Source: Nitrospirota bacterium (GTDB lineage Bacteria; Nitrospirota; UBA9217). From it: DNA of 64,000 nt. Location of the stretch: NCBI GenBank assembly GCA_023229435.1, contig JALNZF010000013.1, positions 21,812 to 85,811 on the forward strand. Direction: 5' to 3'. The translations under genes were made by a program, and so were the position numbers. Below the pieces are notes generated by a model, which was not told the DNA's origin, did not search any database, and saw only the letters and a list, made by a program, of their open reading frames with translations. Numbering within the stretch: the first letter of the stretch is position 1; the number at the start of each line of letters is the position of its first letter. Shown here piece by piece: positions 43,994-53,867 of the stretch.

Positions 43994-44055
43994 ACGTCCC
44001 TCGTCCCTCGTCCGTCGTCCTACGTCTCTCGTCCCACGTCCCTCGTCCCTCGTCT
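43994..44055. repeat. tandem 7-mer CGTCCCT
   Basis: About eight imperfect copies of CGTCCCT/CGTCTCT in a row, between the HlyD-like gene stop and the MFS gene start. Confidence 0.75.
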
Positions 44056-44057
44056 CT

Positions 44058-44936
44058 TTATTTCGCAAGAACCGTCGGCTCCACGGACATTCCGATCCTG
44101 AGGACATGGTCCTTGTCCGCGCCCGGATCAAGCACGATCTTGATCGGGATGCGCTGGACGACCTTCACGTAGTTGCCTGTGGCGTTCTCAGCCGGGAAGA
44201 GAGAAAAGGACACCCCGGTCCCGGCCATGATACTGTCCACTTTCCCCGTGAAGACCTTGTCGGGGTAGGCATCCACCTTGAGCCTCACCTCCTGGCCGGG
44301 CCGGATGCGCCCAAGCTCGGTTTCCTTGTAGTTTGCTACAACTGTGAGGTTTTCTAGAGAAACTATGGCCATAAGTAGCTGCCCTGCTTGAATATGATTA
44401 CCTGTCAGGATCGCTATCTTAGTAGCATACCCGTCCGCCGGGGCTCTCAGCACCGTATAACTAAGGTTTAATTCAGCCTGACGGAGCTGCTCTTCGGCAA
44501 GTTTCACCTGGGACACAGCTATCTCTTGGGTCGAAACAGCTTTATCATATCGGTCGGCTGAGTTCGTCTTGCTTTCAAACAGAGCCTTGGCTCGTTTTAG
44601 CTCCCGCTCCGCTTGACGAAGAATGGCGCGCTGAAGCTCCAGGTTCGCCCGTGCCGCTTCACTTCGAGACCTATAATCCTGCGGGTCGAGATCAACGAGC
44701 AGGTCGTCCTTTTTTACCTGTTGGTTGGAGTTCACGTAAAGTGATTTGACGGTCCCGCTGATCCGCGCCGAGATGGTGTGGATGTTGCCGTCGATAAAGG
44801 CGTCGTCGGTCGAAACATGCGTCTTGCGATAGCCGCTGTACAGATACCCTGCGATCAGTCCGATGACCACGATCACTCCGACGATCATAAAGGCTTTTTT
44901 CTTTTTCTGTCCGTTGCCTGCCAGTTCTTCTGCCAT
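44058..44936 (-). CDS. HlyD/EmrA-like membrane fusion protein
   Basis: 292 residues. One membrane helix near the N-terminus (about 15-35), a lipoyl half-motif STDDAFIDGNIHTISARISG, a coiled-coil hairpin, then LRAPADGYATKI and the beta-barrel. It bridges the DHA2 pump and the TolC-like channel. Start 44936 has AAGGAGATTTC before it; the frame continues 26 codons into the repeat upstream, which I reject. Confidence 0.93.
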   Translation of the reverse strand: MAEELAGNGQKKKKAFMIVGVIVVIGLIAGYLYSGYRKTHVSTDDAFIDGNIHTISARISGTVKSLYVNSNQQVKKDDLLVDLDPQDYRSRSEAARANLELQRAILRQAERELKRAKALFESKTNSADRYDKAVSTQEIAVSQVKLAEEQLRQAELNLSYTVLRAPADGYATKIAILTGNHIQAGQLLMAIVSLENLTVVANYKETELGRIRPGQEVRLKVDAYPDKVFTGKVDSIMAGTGVSFSLFPAENATGNYVKVVQRIPIKIVLDPGADKDHVLRIGMSVEPTVLAK

Positions 44937-44957
44937 GAAATCTCCTTGATGAAAACC

Positions 44958-45070
44958 GCATAGAGCATGGCGCATGGAGCATAGGGTATGGAGCGGAGAG
45001 CTACAATGCTTCACCCTCTGCGTTATGCTCTTTGCCCTATGCGCTCTGCGCTATGCCCTTTGCGCTTTGC
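44958..45070. repeat. GCATAGAGC/GCTCTATGC-type inverted repeat
   Basis: Words GCGCATGGAGCATAGGG on the left and CCCTATGCGCTCTGCGC on the right are complementary; several more copies of TATGCNCT follow. It lies between the HlyD-like and TolC-like genes. Confidence 0.7.
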
Positions 45071-45073
45071 GCC

Positions 45074-46363
45074 TCACTTTCCGTACACGACCACCAGGTC
45101 CCTGCCTGCCGCATTCAGGAGAACGGCCTCGGCCCGCTTGAATCCGTACAGCGACTTCCAGGAATTCGATTCCGCGGTTGTCAACAGCGTCACGGCATCG
45201 AGCACCTCGGTTGCCGTGCCCACGCCTTCCTTGTACCGGAGACGCTGGAGCCTCAGGTTCTCCTCGGCCTGTTCGACCGCGGTCTTCGTGACCTCCATTT
45301 TTTTCTCCGAGCTCTGGAGGTCGAGATAGGCGCCCTTTACCTCGAGCCGGATCGTGTCAAGCAGTTTGTCCCGGGAGAGCTTGAGCGACCGCAGCTCCGC
45401 CCGTGCCATCCCGATCTTCGAACTGCTCGCCCCGCCGGAGAAAAGATTGATGTTCACTCCAACAATGGCGGACCAGTTGTCCTGGTGGACCAGGTATTTG
45501 TTCTCAAGATATTCATACCCGCCGGAAACATAGAACGTTGGAAAATATTCCGCCTGCGTGGACTGAATGCTCTGTTCCTTCGCCGCGATAGCTGCGTCCA
45601 TTTCCTTCAGCACGGCACGTGAATCCCCGGCGCCGGCCCATGCCTCGTCGAGCGTAAGGCCTGCCGCCGGGCTCGCCTTGAGTTCCTCGGGTTGTACCGC
45701 GTCGTTCAGCGGTTTCAAGAGCAGGCTGTTGATCTTCGATTCCCTGAGAGAGCGGGAGTTCTCCGCGGTCAGGAGCCGCTGTTGAGAGTCGGCGAGCGTG
45801 ACGTTCACCTGGAGTACTTCGTTCTTCGTGATGACGCCCGCGCGATACCGTGCTTCCGTGTCCTTTTTGTGCGCCTCATACCGCTTCACTTCTTCCGTTG
45901 CCACGGTGAGCAGTTTCTCCGATTCCAGGAGATCCAGGTACGCGATGATGAAGTCCAGGGCCGCCTGGTTCTTCGACCGGCCGGTCATGATCTCACGGGC
46001 CTTTAATCCGTATTGTGCGGCATCGATCGAGGAAGAGCTCTTGCCGAAATCATACAGCAGCTGCGTGGCCCGCACCCCGTAGGCCAGGAACTGGTCCTGC
46101 GATGTGGTGACCGTTTGAGGGCCGAATTTGGCCTCGGGAGTATATCTCAGCCATGTCTCGCGGCCGTAGAGGTCAACCCAGGGGCGCCAGGGGGAACGCG
46201 CAAGCGATACGGCCCCCCGTGCGACGTCCTCATCGGACCGGGCGATCTGAACATCCCGCCCCGTCTCGGTGATGATCTTCAAGCCCTCCTCAAGGGAAAG
46301 GGCATGGGCCGTGAGCGGCAACAGGGAGAGGAAAAGGGCAAGGACAAGTTGTGATCGTTTCAT
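45074..46363 (-). CDS. TolC-family outer-membrane efflux channel
   Basis: 429 residues. Signal peptide MKRSQLVLALFLSLLPLTAHA, then two outer-membrane efflux protein repeats of long helices (SLEEGLKIITETGRDV; LTLDEAWAGAGDSR). First gene of the tripartite efflux operon. ATG 46363 starts the signal peptide; the frame is open 18 codons further. Confidence 0.93.
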   Translation of the reverse strand: MKRSQLVLALFLSLLPLTAHALSLEEGLKIITETGRDVQIARSDEDVARGAVSLARSPWRPWVDLYGRETWLRYTPEAKFGPQTVTTSQDQFLAYGVRATQLLYDFGKSSSSIDAAQYGLKAREIMTGRSKNQAALDFIIAYLDLLESEKLLTVATEEVKRYEAHKKDTEARYRAGVITKNEVLQVNVTLADSQQRLLTAENSRSLRESKINSLLLKPLNDAVQPEELKASPAAGLTLDEAWAGAGDSRAVLKEMDAAIAAKEQSIQSTQAEYFPTFYVSGGYEYLENKYLVHQDNWSAIVGVNINLFSGGASSSKIGMARAELRSLKLSRDKLLDTIRLEVKGAYLDLQSSEKKMEVTKTAVEQAEENLRLQRLRYKEGVGTATEVLDAVTLLTTAESNSWKSLYGFKRAEAVLLNAAGRDLVVVYGK

Positions 46364-46582
46364 GACGATACCTCGGGAACGGCTTTTTCCGGAATGTAAG
46401 TAAGCGCTATAGTACACGAAAAAAAATAAAAAGTGAAGAGGTCTTTCGGATCTATGGGCCGTGGATGCATCAAGCCTCCTCCTTCCTCGGGAAAATCATT
46501 TCCATCGCCAATTCCTGCTTTTCATCCTTTTTGAACTGTGCTACACTTATGGTTGACGTGACGTGAGAAAGGCACGGTGAAC

Positions 46583-47032
46583 ATGCTCCTTATCCTGAAC
46601 ATACTCCAGACAACGCTGCTGCTCATAATCGCGGCAGGCGTCGCCTACCTGATCTACCGGTCGTCCCGCGGCGTCAGGGGTTCCCGGAAGTCCCTGCATT
46701 CAAGACGGAGGGAGATCTACGATGATCTCATGCGGATCCTGGCCACGCTCGGGAAAACCGGCGAGCTCCGGAAAGAGGAGCTCCTGGACTTCCGGTTACG
46801 CACGCTGGACGCCGCCCTTGTTTTCGACACGGAGATCGCCGAGTACATCGACGAGATCTATGCCCGGGGCGTGACGCTCATGAACACCCATGAAGTCCTG
46901 AAGGGGGAGGATCTGCACATCGGCGAGAAACGCGACGATGTCACCGTAGAGAACGCGAAGCAAACCATCTGGCTTGCCGATCAGCTCGCGATGGTTGCTA
47001 AAAAATTCAACCAGTATCCGGAAGTGAAATAG
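46583..47032 (+). CDS. small membrane protein, unknown
   Basis: 149 residues. One membrane helix (about 8-28) with a basic stretch after it, then a soluble helical domain with DLMRILATLGKTGELR and TLDAALVFDTEIAEYID. ATG 46583 has GAAAGG ten bases upstream; GTG 46577 is also possible. Not recognised. Divergent from the efflux operon. Confidence 0.65.
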   Translation: MLLILNILQTTLLLIIAAGVAYLIYRSSRGVRGSRKSLHSRRREIYDDLMRILATLGKTGELRKEELLDFRLRTLDAALVFDTEIAEYIDEIYARGVTLMNTHEVLKGEDLHIGEKRDDVTVENAKQTIWLADQLAMVAKKFNQYPEVK

Positions 47033-47112
47033 CGGGAACAGCTGCCTGAAGCGTTATGCGTCACGGCACTGTCGGCCCCCTCACCTGACCCGGACAAGCT
47101 TGAACCGAAAGT

Positions 47113-47247
47113 CGTCTCTCGCAGAGGACGCAGAGTTAATTCAAGACCCTTACTTATTTTTTTTAAACCGGAACATTTTTCGATTTTCTCTGCGAACTCT
47201 GCGTCTCCGCGAGAAAATTTCTTGCCGATTTAAGAAGAATTTGATCC
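47113..47247. repeat. dispersed hairpin repeat, family A, copy 3
   Basis: CGTCTCTCGCAGAGGACGC on the left, CTCTGCGAACTCTGCGTCTC and GAGAAAATTTCTTGCCGATTT on the right. Same plan as 14067-14244. Confidence 0.85.
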
Positions 47248-47313
47248 ATTAGTTACTCACCTTTCCCGTCAATGAAGAGGAACCTATACGCTACAGAGAA
47301 TTGCATGTTAACC

Positions 47314-48501
47314 ATGAATAAAACGATCCTGACATTCCTTGCCCTTCTCTTCCTGTTCGCCTGCGCCAGGCCGCCGGTGACGGTAACGAGGCCGGACAAC
47401 TCTTTGGCGCGTCTGTCGTCGTGGCAATCGATCGCGCCTCGTGACGATAGCGGGTTCAAGGATGTCGCCGCTGCAGCTCGCCAGAGCCTGGAGTATTACA
47501 AGAAGCTTCCGCAGGACACGGTGTTCTTTCTGGGGCCTGATAAGGCAAGCACCCTCGACATGGCCGTAACGCTCCAGAACTTTCTCCTTATCGTCGAGAA
47601 CGATTCATTGACCGCTGATCAAAAGGTGGAGCGCATCAAGAACGATTTTACGCTCTACCGCGCCGTCGGGTCCGATGGAAACGGCAAGGTGCTCTTCACC
47701 GGCTACTATGAGCCGATGCTCTCCTGCCGTCTTGCTCGTGACGAGACCTTCCGGTTTCCGCTGTATCGAAGACCCGATGATATCATCGAGATCGACCTGA
47801 CACCGTTTGGGGAGGGGTTCCTCAGGACCAAGCTCTTCGGCAGGCTTGACAACAGGAAGGTCGTCCCCTATTACTCCCGCGAAGAGATCGACCAGAAAGA
47901 GATGCTCGCCGGCAAGGACCTTGAGATCATGTGGTGCTCCGACATCGTTGACATCCATTTCCTTCAGGTGCAGGGTTCGGGCAAGGTGGACCTGGGTGAC
48001 GGGAACATCCTGAGCGTATTGTACGACGGTACGAACGGCTGGCCGTACAAGGGCATCGGCAGATATTTGATCGATACCGGGGCCATGACCAGGGAGAACA
48101 TGTCCATGCAGGCGATACGGGAGTATCTGCGGACCCATCCAGACCAGCTCACCACGGTCCTGAACCAGAACCCCAGCTACGTCTTCTTCCGCCTCGACAC
48201 GGGCCCGTCGATCGGCAATATCGGAGTGCCGCTCACGCCGGGCCGGTCCATTGCCACGGACAGCAGGATGTTCCCCAAGGGCGCGTTGGCTTTTATTGCG
48301 GCGCAAAAGCCGGTGATCGAGAACAACGTGATCACGAAATGGGTCCCCTTCTCCCGGTTTGTGCTGAACCAGGACACGGGCGGGGCGATCAAGGGGGCTG
48401 GCAGGGCGGACGTGTTCTTCGGCCACGGTCCGGATGCGGAATTGACCGCGGGCAACCTCCAGCATGAGGGGGAGTTGTATTTTTTGATGAGAAAAAAGTA
48501 G
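47314..48501 (+). CDS. mltA: membrane-bound lytic murein transglycosylase A
   Basis: A 395-residue peptidoglycan lytic transglycosylase. Lipobox FAC near residue 15. The MltA domain carries FTGYYEPM, FLQVQGSGKVDL and YDGTNGWPYKGIGRYLID; the C-terminal 3D domain has FVLNQDTGGAIKGAGRADVFFG with the catalytic Asp. It cleaves glycan strands to 1,6-anhydromuropeptides on the outer membrane. Alternative starts at 47272 and 47305 are in frame; 47314 is chosen for a compact lipoprotein signal. Confidence 0.93.
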   Translation: MNKTILTFLALLFLFACARPPVTVTRPDNSLARLSSWQSIAPRDDSGFKDVAAAARQSLEYYKKLPQDTVFFLGPDKASTLDMAVTLQNFLLIVENDSLTADQKVERIKNDFTLYRAVGSDGNGKVLFTGYYEPMLSCRLARDETFRFPLYRRPDDIIEIDLTPFGEGFLRTKLFGRLDNRKVVPYYSREEIDQKEMLAGKDLEIMWCSDIVDIHFLQVQGSGKVDLGDGNILSVLYDGTNGWPYKGIGRYLIDTGAMTRENMSMQAIREYLRTHPDQLTTVLNQNPSYVFFRLDTGPSIGNIGVPLTPGRSIATDSRMFPKGALAFIAAQKPVIENNVITKWVPFSRFVLNQDTGGAIKGAGRADVFFGHGPDAELTAGNLQHEGELYFLMRKK

Positions 48502-48529
48502 TTAATTGGCGCATTCAATGGAGTAACCC

Positions 48530-48796
48530 ATGAACGGATGGACAATGACGTCGAGCAGATTTCACGATGAACTGAAGCGGGCGATGATACCGTACCAGGG
48601 CAAGCAGCTAACAACGGCTGAGATAAGCAATATCCTTAAAGGCGTTCCCGGCCTGGCACAGAATGCCCGGTTTATTCAGCCTGCAGATCATTGCAGGAAC
48701 GTAAAAAATTTCGGGGCATGTACGTGCGCGCATACCGACAAGGCGATCTTTGATAAACTGCAACGGGGCTTGTTTCATGTGAGAGAAGTGGAGTAG
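48530..48796 (+). CDS. small unknown protein with late Cys cluster
   Basis: 88 residues, helical N-terminal half (KQLTTAEISNILKGVPGL), then FIQPADHCRNVKNFGACTCAH with three Cys and a His that could bind a metal. GGAG lies 7 bases before the ATG. Immediately downstream of mltA on the same strand. No family recognised. Confidence 0.55.
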   Translation: MNGWTMTSSRFHDELKRAMIPYQGKQLTTAEISNILKGVPGLAQNARFIQPADHCRNVKNFGACTCAHTDKAIFDKLQRGLFHVREVE

Positions 48797-48986
48797 ACTT
48801 GGTAGCGGACGAAGACCTCTTTAAGAAGCAGCTTTCCTCACCAAAGGTGTCAGCGCAAAGCTTCGGACGCGGAAACAGCGATCCAGCCAAATCACATGCA
48901 CTTAATCCTTGACGAACGATGAGGTGAGCCGCCGAGCGAAGCGAGGATGGCTCGACTTTCATCGTCAGTAAGATCTGTCCGATGGA

Positions 48987-49487
48987 CTATTTATATCTGC
49001 TTGAAGCGCCAGCCGGCAAAACAACATTGGATAAATAGTTATCTATCGGTGTCGTCAATAGGGCCGCATTGCTGTAGATGCTGCCATCGCCGATAATGAC
49101 TTCTCTAGTATCCCCATTGTCATACTGAATAGTATAATCTTTGATTCCACCGCCGATAGGAGCTGACCCCTGGCCTGTTTTCACCACCCCATAGACATCA
49201 GCCGTCGACAAATCGCTGAGTAGCTTTGATTCATTTGTTCCATAACTATTAATCGTCCAAGTGCCGGTATTGACCGTCGTCAATGCTGAAAAGCCGGTGC
49301 GCACGAAGGTTAATCCAGTCAGAGAAACGGTATACTTTTCGTCCCAAGCGACATCAGGGGAGACAGAACCTGATGTTTCCCGATAAGTGACATCCGCAAC
49401 ACTTGGCACGTCAGAATTGTGGCTGCGTGAACATGCTGTCATAAACAACAAAATAGCGACGACGACTTTTAATAATTTGATAAACAT
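48987..49487 (-). CDS. putative lipoprotein, unknown
   Basis: 166 residues with a signal and lipobox MTAC (Cys19). The mature part is rich in Thr, Ser, Gly and beta-prone residues. It contains no recognisable domain. AAGGG precedes the ATG. Base composition is lower in G+C than its neighbours, hinting at transfer. Stands alone between a small unknown and the large regulator. Confidence 0.6.
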   Translation of the reverse strand: MFIKLLKVVVAILLFMTACSRSHNSDVPSVADVTYRETSGSVSPDVAWDEKYTVSLTGLTFVRTGFSALTTVNTGTWTINSYGTNESKLLSDLSTADVYGVVKTGQGSAPIGGGIKDYTIQYDNGDTREVIIGDGSIYSNAALLTTPIDNYLSNVVLPAGASSRYK

Positions 49488-49662
49488 AAGTGGCCCTTCT
49501 TATCTCAATCAGCCCGTGCTTATAGGGGGACGGATTACGGTAGCATAGATTATACGCATGGTTAAAGCGATTTAGGCAATAAACTCGGCTCAAACTTCAT
49601 GATCAGCCGCCGTAACTGTCTTATTAAGAATCCTGTCATCCTGTCAAAGACTTTATCTTCCC

Positions 49663-52600
49663 CTACCTTTCCAAAATCCTCCGATACAACTTTTTTGTTT
49701 CCTCATCCGGTTCAAGATCCACATCCTTACTCAAAGCGCGTTCGCACCGTTCATAGGTCCGGATCGCCTCGCCGCGCCGGGCGTCCGAGTGATATCGCTG
49801 CATGAGCCAGCAGCACGCCTTCTCGTTGCAGGGGTCCGCGGAGAACATCCGCTCGTAGAAGCGCAGCGTCCTGTCCCGGTCGCCGGATGACTCCGCGATC
49901 CCGGCCGCTTCCTCGAGCGCCCGCAGGTAGCGGATGCGCAGGCGGTCCCGCATGGGCGCGGCCCAGTCGCTGTAAAGATCTTCAGGCAAAAAGTCTCCTT
50001 CATAGAGGTCGAACGCCTTCTCGTATTCTCCTACGATGTCTTCTGGTTTCCGGCTTGACTTCATGCGGTCTGTTGCGTCCAGATGGTGAAGCAGCTGCCC
50101 GACATCGGTCCGGACCAGTTCCTTGTTCAGCTTGATGACGCCGTCAGCGTGAAGGATGCAGGATTCGGATCTGCCTGGAACGTTCTTCGGCTCCAGCACC
50201 TTCCGCACCCGGTGGAGCATGCTGTTGAAGGTCGGGCCGAGCGTGTCGGGGTCCATGTCCGGCCAGAGCGTCTCCATGGCGATATCACGCGACACGGCAT
50301 GCCCGTCCTGGGCAACGAGCAGTTTGACGAATGTTTTTGCCCGCTTGCTTTTCCACTCGGCATCCCGCACCGGAACCTTTGCCCGCATTGTTCTGAACCC
50401 GCCAAGACAATTGATCTCAAGGAACGGCGTTGTGCCCGAACCGGTCTGGTTGTTGATCAGCCGGTAACAGTAGTCAATACAGATGCCGTGCGCGAGCGCG
50501 GCATTCGCCAAACCGGCCAGTTCCTCCGCATTGAACAGGGCATAGTAGGTGAATCCCCTTTCCTGGCCGATGGAAAACCCTTCGCGCAGGTGCTTGCGCG
50601 CGGGATCCATTTTCTTCATCATCCCGTAGAGCCGGGCCAGCACGAGATGCGCGTTCGCCTCCTGTTGAGCGGCCCTTATCTGTTGAAGCATCTTGACGGC
50701 GATGAGCAGTTCCTTTTCCGCCTGACGATACTTTTTAAGCTTTACAAGGATCGCGCCGCTCGCGATGAGGTAGATCGCATGGAACAGCTTGCTTCCCGAC
50801 TGCGTCCGTATTGCCAGGGCATAGTCCGATTCTTTTTTTGCCTGGTCGAGCTTATTCTGGAACAGATAGGCGATCGCGAGCAGATGTGCCGCGGACGCGC
50901 TGAAAAAGGCATTCTGAGACTCTTCGCCCTTGCGTTTGCACTCCGTCAGCAGGAGCACGGCGCCGGGGTAGTCTCCCTGGGCGATCTTGAGCCATCCGCC
51001 GATGTCAAGGGAGAGAAACACCATCGACTCGAGCGCGTGGCTGTCAGCAAGGTCCATGCACTGGTCAAGGCGTTTCCGGGCCCCGGCAAAGTCCCCCGCG
51101 AAGAGTGACGTCATGGCCGCCACCAGCAGGAGGGCCGCATGACCTCCGGCCTCATCGGGTATGGAAGCGCTCGTCTCAAGTCCTTTGTTGACCGTTTCAC
51201 CGGCAAGGCGGAAGTCGCCCTGGTAAAGCGCGCAGGGAGTCAGGTAAATGGCGGTGGTGATCTGATAAAAATGGTCGCCCTGCTTCCGGAACAGATCGAG
51301 CGCCTGCCTGAGCGCGTCCGAGGCCTGCTGAAGCCTGCCGATGAAGAACCACGCCATGCCCATGGCAAGCAGCAGTCTCGCCCGCGCTCCGGGCGACGCG
51401 CGTCGGTTCTGTTTGAGGAGCGCCTGGGCCAGCGCCGCGTCGCGCCCCATGCGCGTAAAGTCGCCGCCCGTGTGGAAGCATGCCTCGATGATGCCGCACA
51501 TCGAGTACATCATTCCCGCGCCCCGGGCGCGGTTGAAGGCGGTCCTGCCGCCGCGGAAGCCCTTGAACGCGAGATCGAAGAACGTGAGGGCCGTGCGGGA
51601 ATCGGTGAACCGGCATGCCACGGCGCGGTAGAACAGGAACCACGGCCGGTTCCCGTGTTCGAGCGGAAGCGTTTCGATCCATCGGATCAGCGTCCCCGTC
51701 TGGCCGCGCGCGATCATCTCTTCGCCGCAGGCCTCCATCTGTTTGATGGCCTGGTCGAATTGTCCCGAGGCAAGGGAAAGGTCGATGCTCCGTACCATAT
51801 CTCCGGATCTTCTGAAGTAGGCCGCCGCGCGGGTGTACAGTTTTTTCACCTCCGCGGGCCTGGTCTGGGCGATCAGTTTTTTTCTGAGAAACTCGCGGAA
51901 GAGCGCGTGGTAGCGGATCGCGAGGGTATCATCCTCCAGCGCCGTGACGAACAGGTTCCTGTCCCGAAGGTCCTTCACCATCGTTGTAATGGATATCCTG
52001 CCCGATGCCGCGGTGCGCGGCAGGCCGGTCAGCAGTTCGATGAGCGGCACCGGAATAAAATCCACGACCGAGGTCTGGAGCAGGAACCGCTGCATATCCT
52101 GCGGAAGGTGCGCGAATACTTCCTGCGCGAGGTAGTCGAAGACGTGAGTCCGGAACCCCGCCGCGCGCCGGTCGATGAGCGCCAGAGCCCGCGCCCCGGG
52201 CGCGAGGGTGGCAAGATATTCGTGCATCAGCACAAGACCGGCCGGCCAGCCTTCCGCCGTGCTGTTGATAAGCGCCGCCTCGTTCGGGGAGATGTGCATG
52301 CTGAAAATGATGCTGAACAGGTCCTGGACCTCGCTGTCCGTGAACCGGAGGTCATCGCCGACAAGCTCTCCCACGGACTGCGTTGCGCGGAGCTTCGCGA
52401 TGTCCAGTTCGGGCCTCACCCGGGAAATGATCATGAACCGGACATGGGGCGGGGTGCGGTCGATCAGCTGTTTCATGAGGTGCGGCAGCATCGGCGAGGA
52501 CGAGGTAGGGGTGTAATCGTCGAACACGAGCAGGCCCGGCTTCGGTATGTTCCCGAACGCCTGTTCGATCCAGGCGCCGATGTCCGGGCGGAGGCCGTTG

Positions 52601-52905
52601 ATGCCGTAGCGGTTCAGGGGAAGTGAGGGGACCGCGGGAATGTTCCCGGGCCAGGCGCGCTGGATAGCCGTGCCCAGCGCCGACAGGAAAACCGCCGGGT
52701 CGTCGTCCTCCTGGTCCATGGTGTACCACACCGAGGGCGATTTGAGCGACTGGACATATCCCGCCGCCAGCGTGCTCTTCCCCTGCCCTGCCTGCGCGTG
52801 GATGATGACCAGCTTTTTATCTTCCCACTCCAGAAGCTTGCCCGTGAGCCTCTCCCGATCGAGAACATGGGCGGGTTTCGGCGGGATGAGCTTGGTAAGA
52901 TTCAT
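49663..52905 (-). CDS. MalT/SARP-type large transcriptional regulator
   Basis: 1080 residues. N-terminal ATPase (P-loop AQAGQGKSTL at residues 37-46, then LLVFDDYTP as Walker B), a winged-helix linker, about 14 TPR-like helical repeats from about 400 to 800, and a C-terminal SARP module: an OmpR-like DNA-binding domain (AKVPVRDAEWKSKRAKTFVK, DTLGPTFNSMLHRVRKVL) and a bacterial transcriptional activator (BTAD) domain (YEGDFLPEDLYSDWAAPMRD). Such signal-transduction ATPases respond to an inducer and activate nearby genes. No obvious target operon is adjacent. ATG 52905 has AGGAGGTACG before it. Confidence 0.93.
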   Translation of the reverse strand: MNLTKLIPPKPAHVLDRERLTGKLLEWEDKKLVIIHAQAGQGKSTLAAGYVQSLKSPSVWYTMDQEDDDPAVFLSALGTAIQRAWPGNIPAVPSLPLNRYGINGLRPDIGAWIEQAFGNIPKPGLLVFDDYTPTSSSPMLPHLMKQLIDRTPPHVRFMIISRVRPELDIAKLRATQSVGELVGDDLRFTDSEVQDLFSIIFSMHISPNEAALINSTAEGWPAGLVLMHEYLATLAPGARALALIDRRAAGFRTHVFDYLAQEVFAHLPQDMQRFLLQTSVVDFIPVPLIELLTGLPRTAASGRISITTMVKDLRDRNLFVTALEDDTLAIRYHALFREFLRKKLIAQTRPAEVKKLYTRAAAYFRRSGDMVRSIDLSLASGQFDQAIKQMEACGEEMIARGQTGTLIRWIETLPLEHGNRPWFLFYRAVACRFTDSRTALTFFDLAFKGFRGGRTAFNRARGAGMMYSMCGIIEACFHTGGDFTRMGRDAALAQALLKQNRRASPGARARLLLAMGMAWFFIGRLQQASDALRQALDLFRKQGDHFYQITTAIYLTPCALYQGDFRLAGETVNKGLETSASIPDEAGGHAALLLVAAMTSLFAGDFAGARKRLDQCMDLADSHALESMVFLSLDIGGWLKIAQGDYPGAVLLLTECKRKGEESQNAFFSASAAHLLAIAYLFQNKLDQAKKESDYALAIRTQSGSKLFHAIYLIASGAILVKLKKYRQAEKELLIAVKMLQQIRAAQQEANAHLVLARLYGMMKKMDPARKHLREGFSIGQERGFTYYALFNAEELAGLANAALAHGICIDYCYRLINNQTGSGTTPFLEINCLGGFRTMRAKVPVRDAEWKSKRAKTFVKLLVAQDGHAVSRDIAMETLWPDMDPDTLGPTFNSMLHRVRKVLEPKNVPGRSESCILHADGVIKLNKELVRTDVGQLLHHLDATDRMKSSRKPEDIVGEYEKAFDLYEGDFLPEDLYSDWAAPMRDRLRIRYLRALEEAAGIAESSGDRDRTLRFYERMFSADPCNEKACCWLMQRYHSDARRGEAIRTYERCERALSKDVDLEPDEETKKLYRRILER

Positions 52906-53205
52906 TCACGTACCTCCTGTCAGGTTTAATTCGCAAATGCATTAGGAGAAAAACAACCAAAGTATAAAGACGTTTCTGCAAAAAATCAATGAAAATTATT
53001 CATATTCGTTTATTCCGTCACGTGGGTAACTTGAGGATACCAGATTGCAATATGCACCTACAGGTCAAATTGGAAAACGCCGAGTTCAGGAAGGTGGTCT
53101 TGAAGATTAAATATATCAAGAATATAAATTCGATGCCGTAACTCGAAGATGGAGGGGGCGAGCGAGATGGGTCGGATAACTACGGCGACTTAAGGCTTCA
53201 TTTCA
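52906..53205. other. upstream region of the large regulator
   Basis: Contains the ribosome site of the regulator, a low-G+C stretch that may hold its promoter, and a 29-codon plus-strand frame from 53053 without support. No repeat seen. Confidence 0.4.
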
Positions 53206-53508
53206 TTAACGGGCGGTCTTCCGTTCCAACCATTTTTTGAAAGAATTCTGGCTTTCACCGGATCGCCTGCCGGCAAGCAGACCTTCAACGCTGATGTCCT
53301 CATCAATATCTTCCCAGTGAACACCCTGTCCTTTTCCGATCAATCGCCAATTCTTTTTCTCCGCCGGCGTCGCATGTAAAAGCCGCGGAAACCAGGCCAG
53401 TGGCACGGAGATCGTCCTGCCGTCGCTCAGATCGACACTCAGCGTGTCCTCAGTCATCATTATGCGTTCTGCATTTGGAACCGCCATTTCAACCGCCGAA
53501 GTAGTCAT
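53206..53508 (-). CDS. DUF2442 protein
   Basis: A 100-residue DUF2442-like protein: MTEDTLSVDLSDGRTISVPLAWFPRL is the family signature, followed by EKKNWRLIGKGQGVHWEDIDEDISVEGLL. Paired with a DUF4160 gene in front, with which it overlaps by 20 bp if the ATG at 53508 is used (ATG 53487, right after the upstream stop, is an alternative). DUF2442/DUF4160 pairs look like toxin-antitoxin modules, but activity is not shown. Confidence 0.85.
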   Translation of the reverse strand: MTTSAVEMAVPNAERIMMTEDTLSVDLSDGRTISVPLAWFPRLLHATPAEKKNWRLIGKGQGVHWEDIDEDISVEGLLAGRRSGESQNSFKKWLERKTAR

Positions 53509-53725
53509 TCCATGCCTCCACGAGCCGCGTATGATTTTCTTCAATCATTTTCTGAATGCGGCTGATTTCAATCCGGTTGAAGCCGCTGCTGCTGTGAAGC
53601 ATTATCGGTTCAAGCCAGAATTTTGCTGCGTTGTCGTCCCGCTCAACGTGAATATGTCTCGGTTCATCTTTATCGCCTGCATAAAAGAAAAAACGATGCG
53701 ATCCAATCCTTAGAACGGTCGGCAT
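53489..53725 (-). CDS. DUF4160 protein
   Basis: A 78-residue DUF4160-like protein with the signature MPTVLRIGSHRFFFYAGDKD and EPRHIHVERDDNAAKFWLEP. First gene of the overlapping pair with DUF2442. Proposed as the toxin-like partner; inference from genome context only. Confidence 0.85.
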   Translation of the reverse strand: MPTVLRIGSHRFFFYAGDKDEPRHIHVERDDNAAKFWLEPIMLHSSSGFNRIEISRIQKMIEENHTRLVEAWNDYFGG

Positions 53726-53867
53726 GTATAGTTTCCTTCATCCCCTGACAATGTTAAATGTAACACACTATGATGGTACTTTCAATATGTTTGTACAGTC
53801 ATTACTCATATACTTTCAATTAGGCGCTTCCCTTGACAATGTACCGCATAGCACCTACACTTTACTT

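Noticed and set aside
51139..52626. 495-codon plus-strand frame antisense to the large regulator
   Set aside because: Shadow frame of the MalT/SARP-like gene; no family motif.
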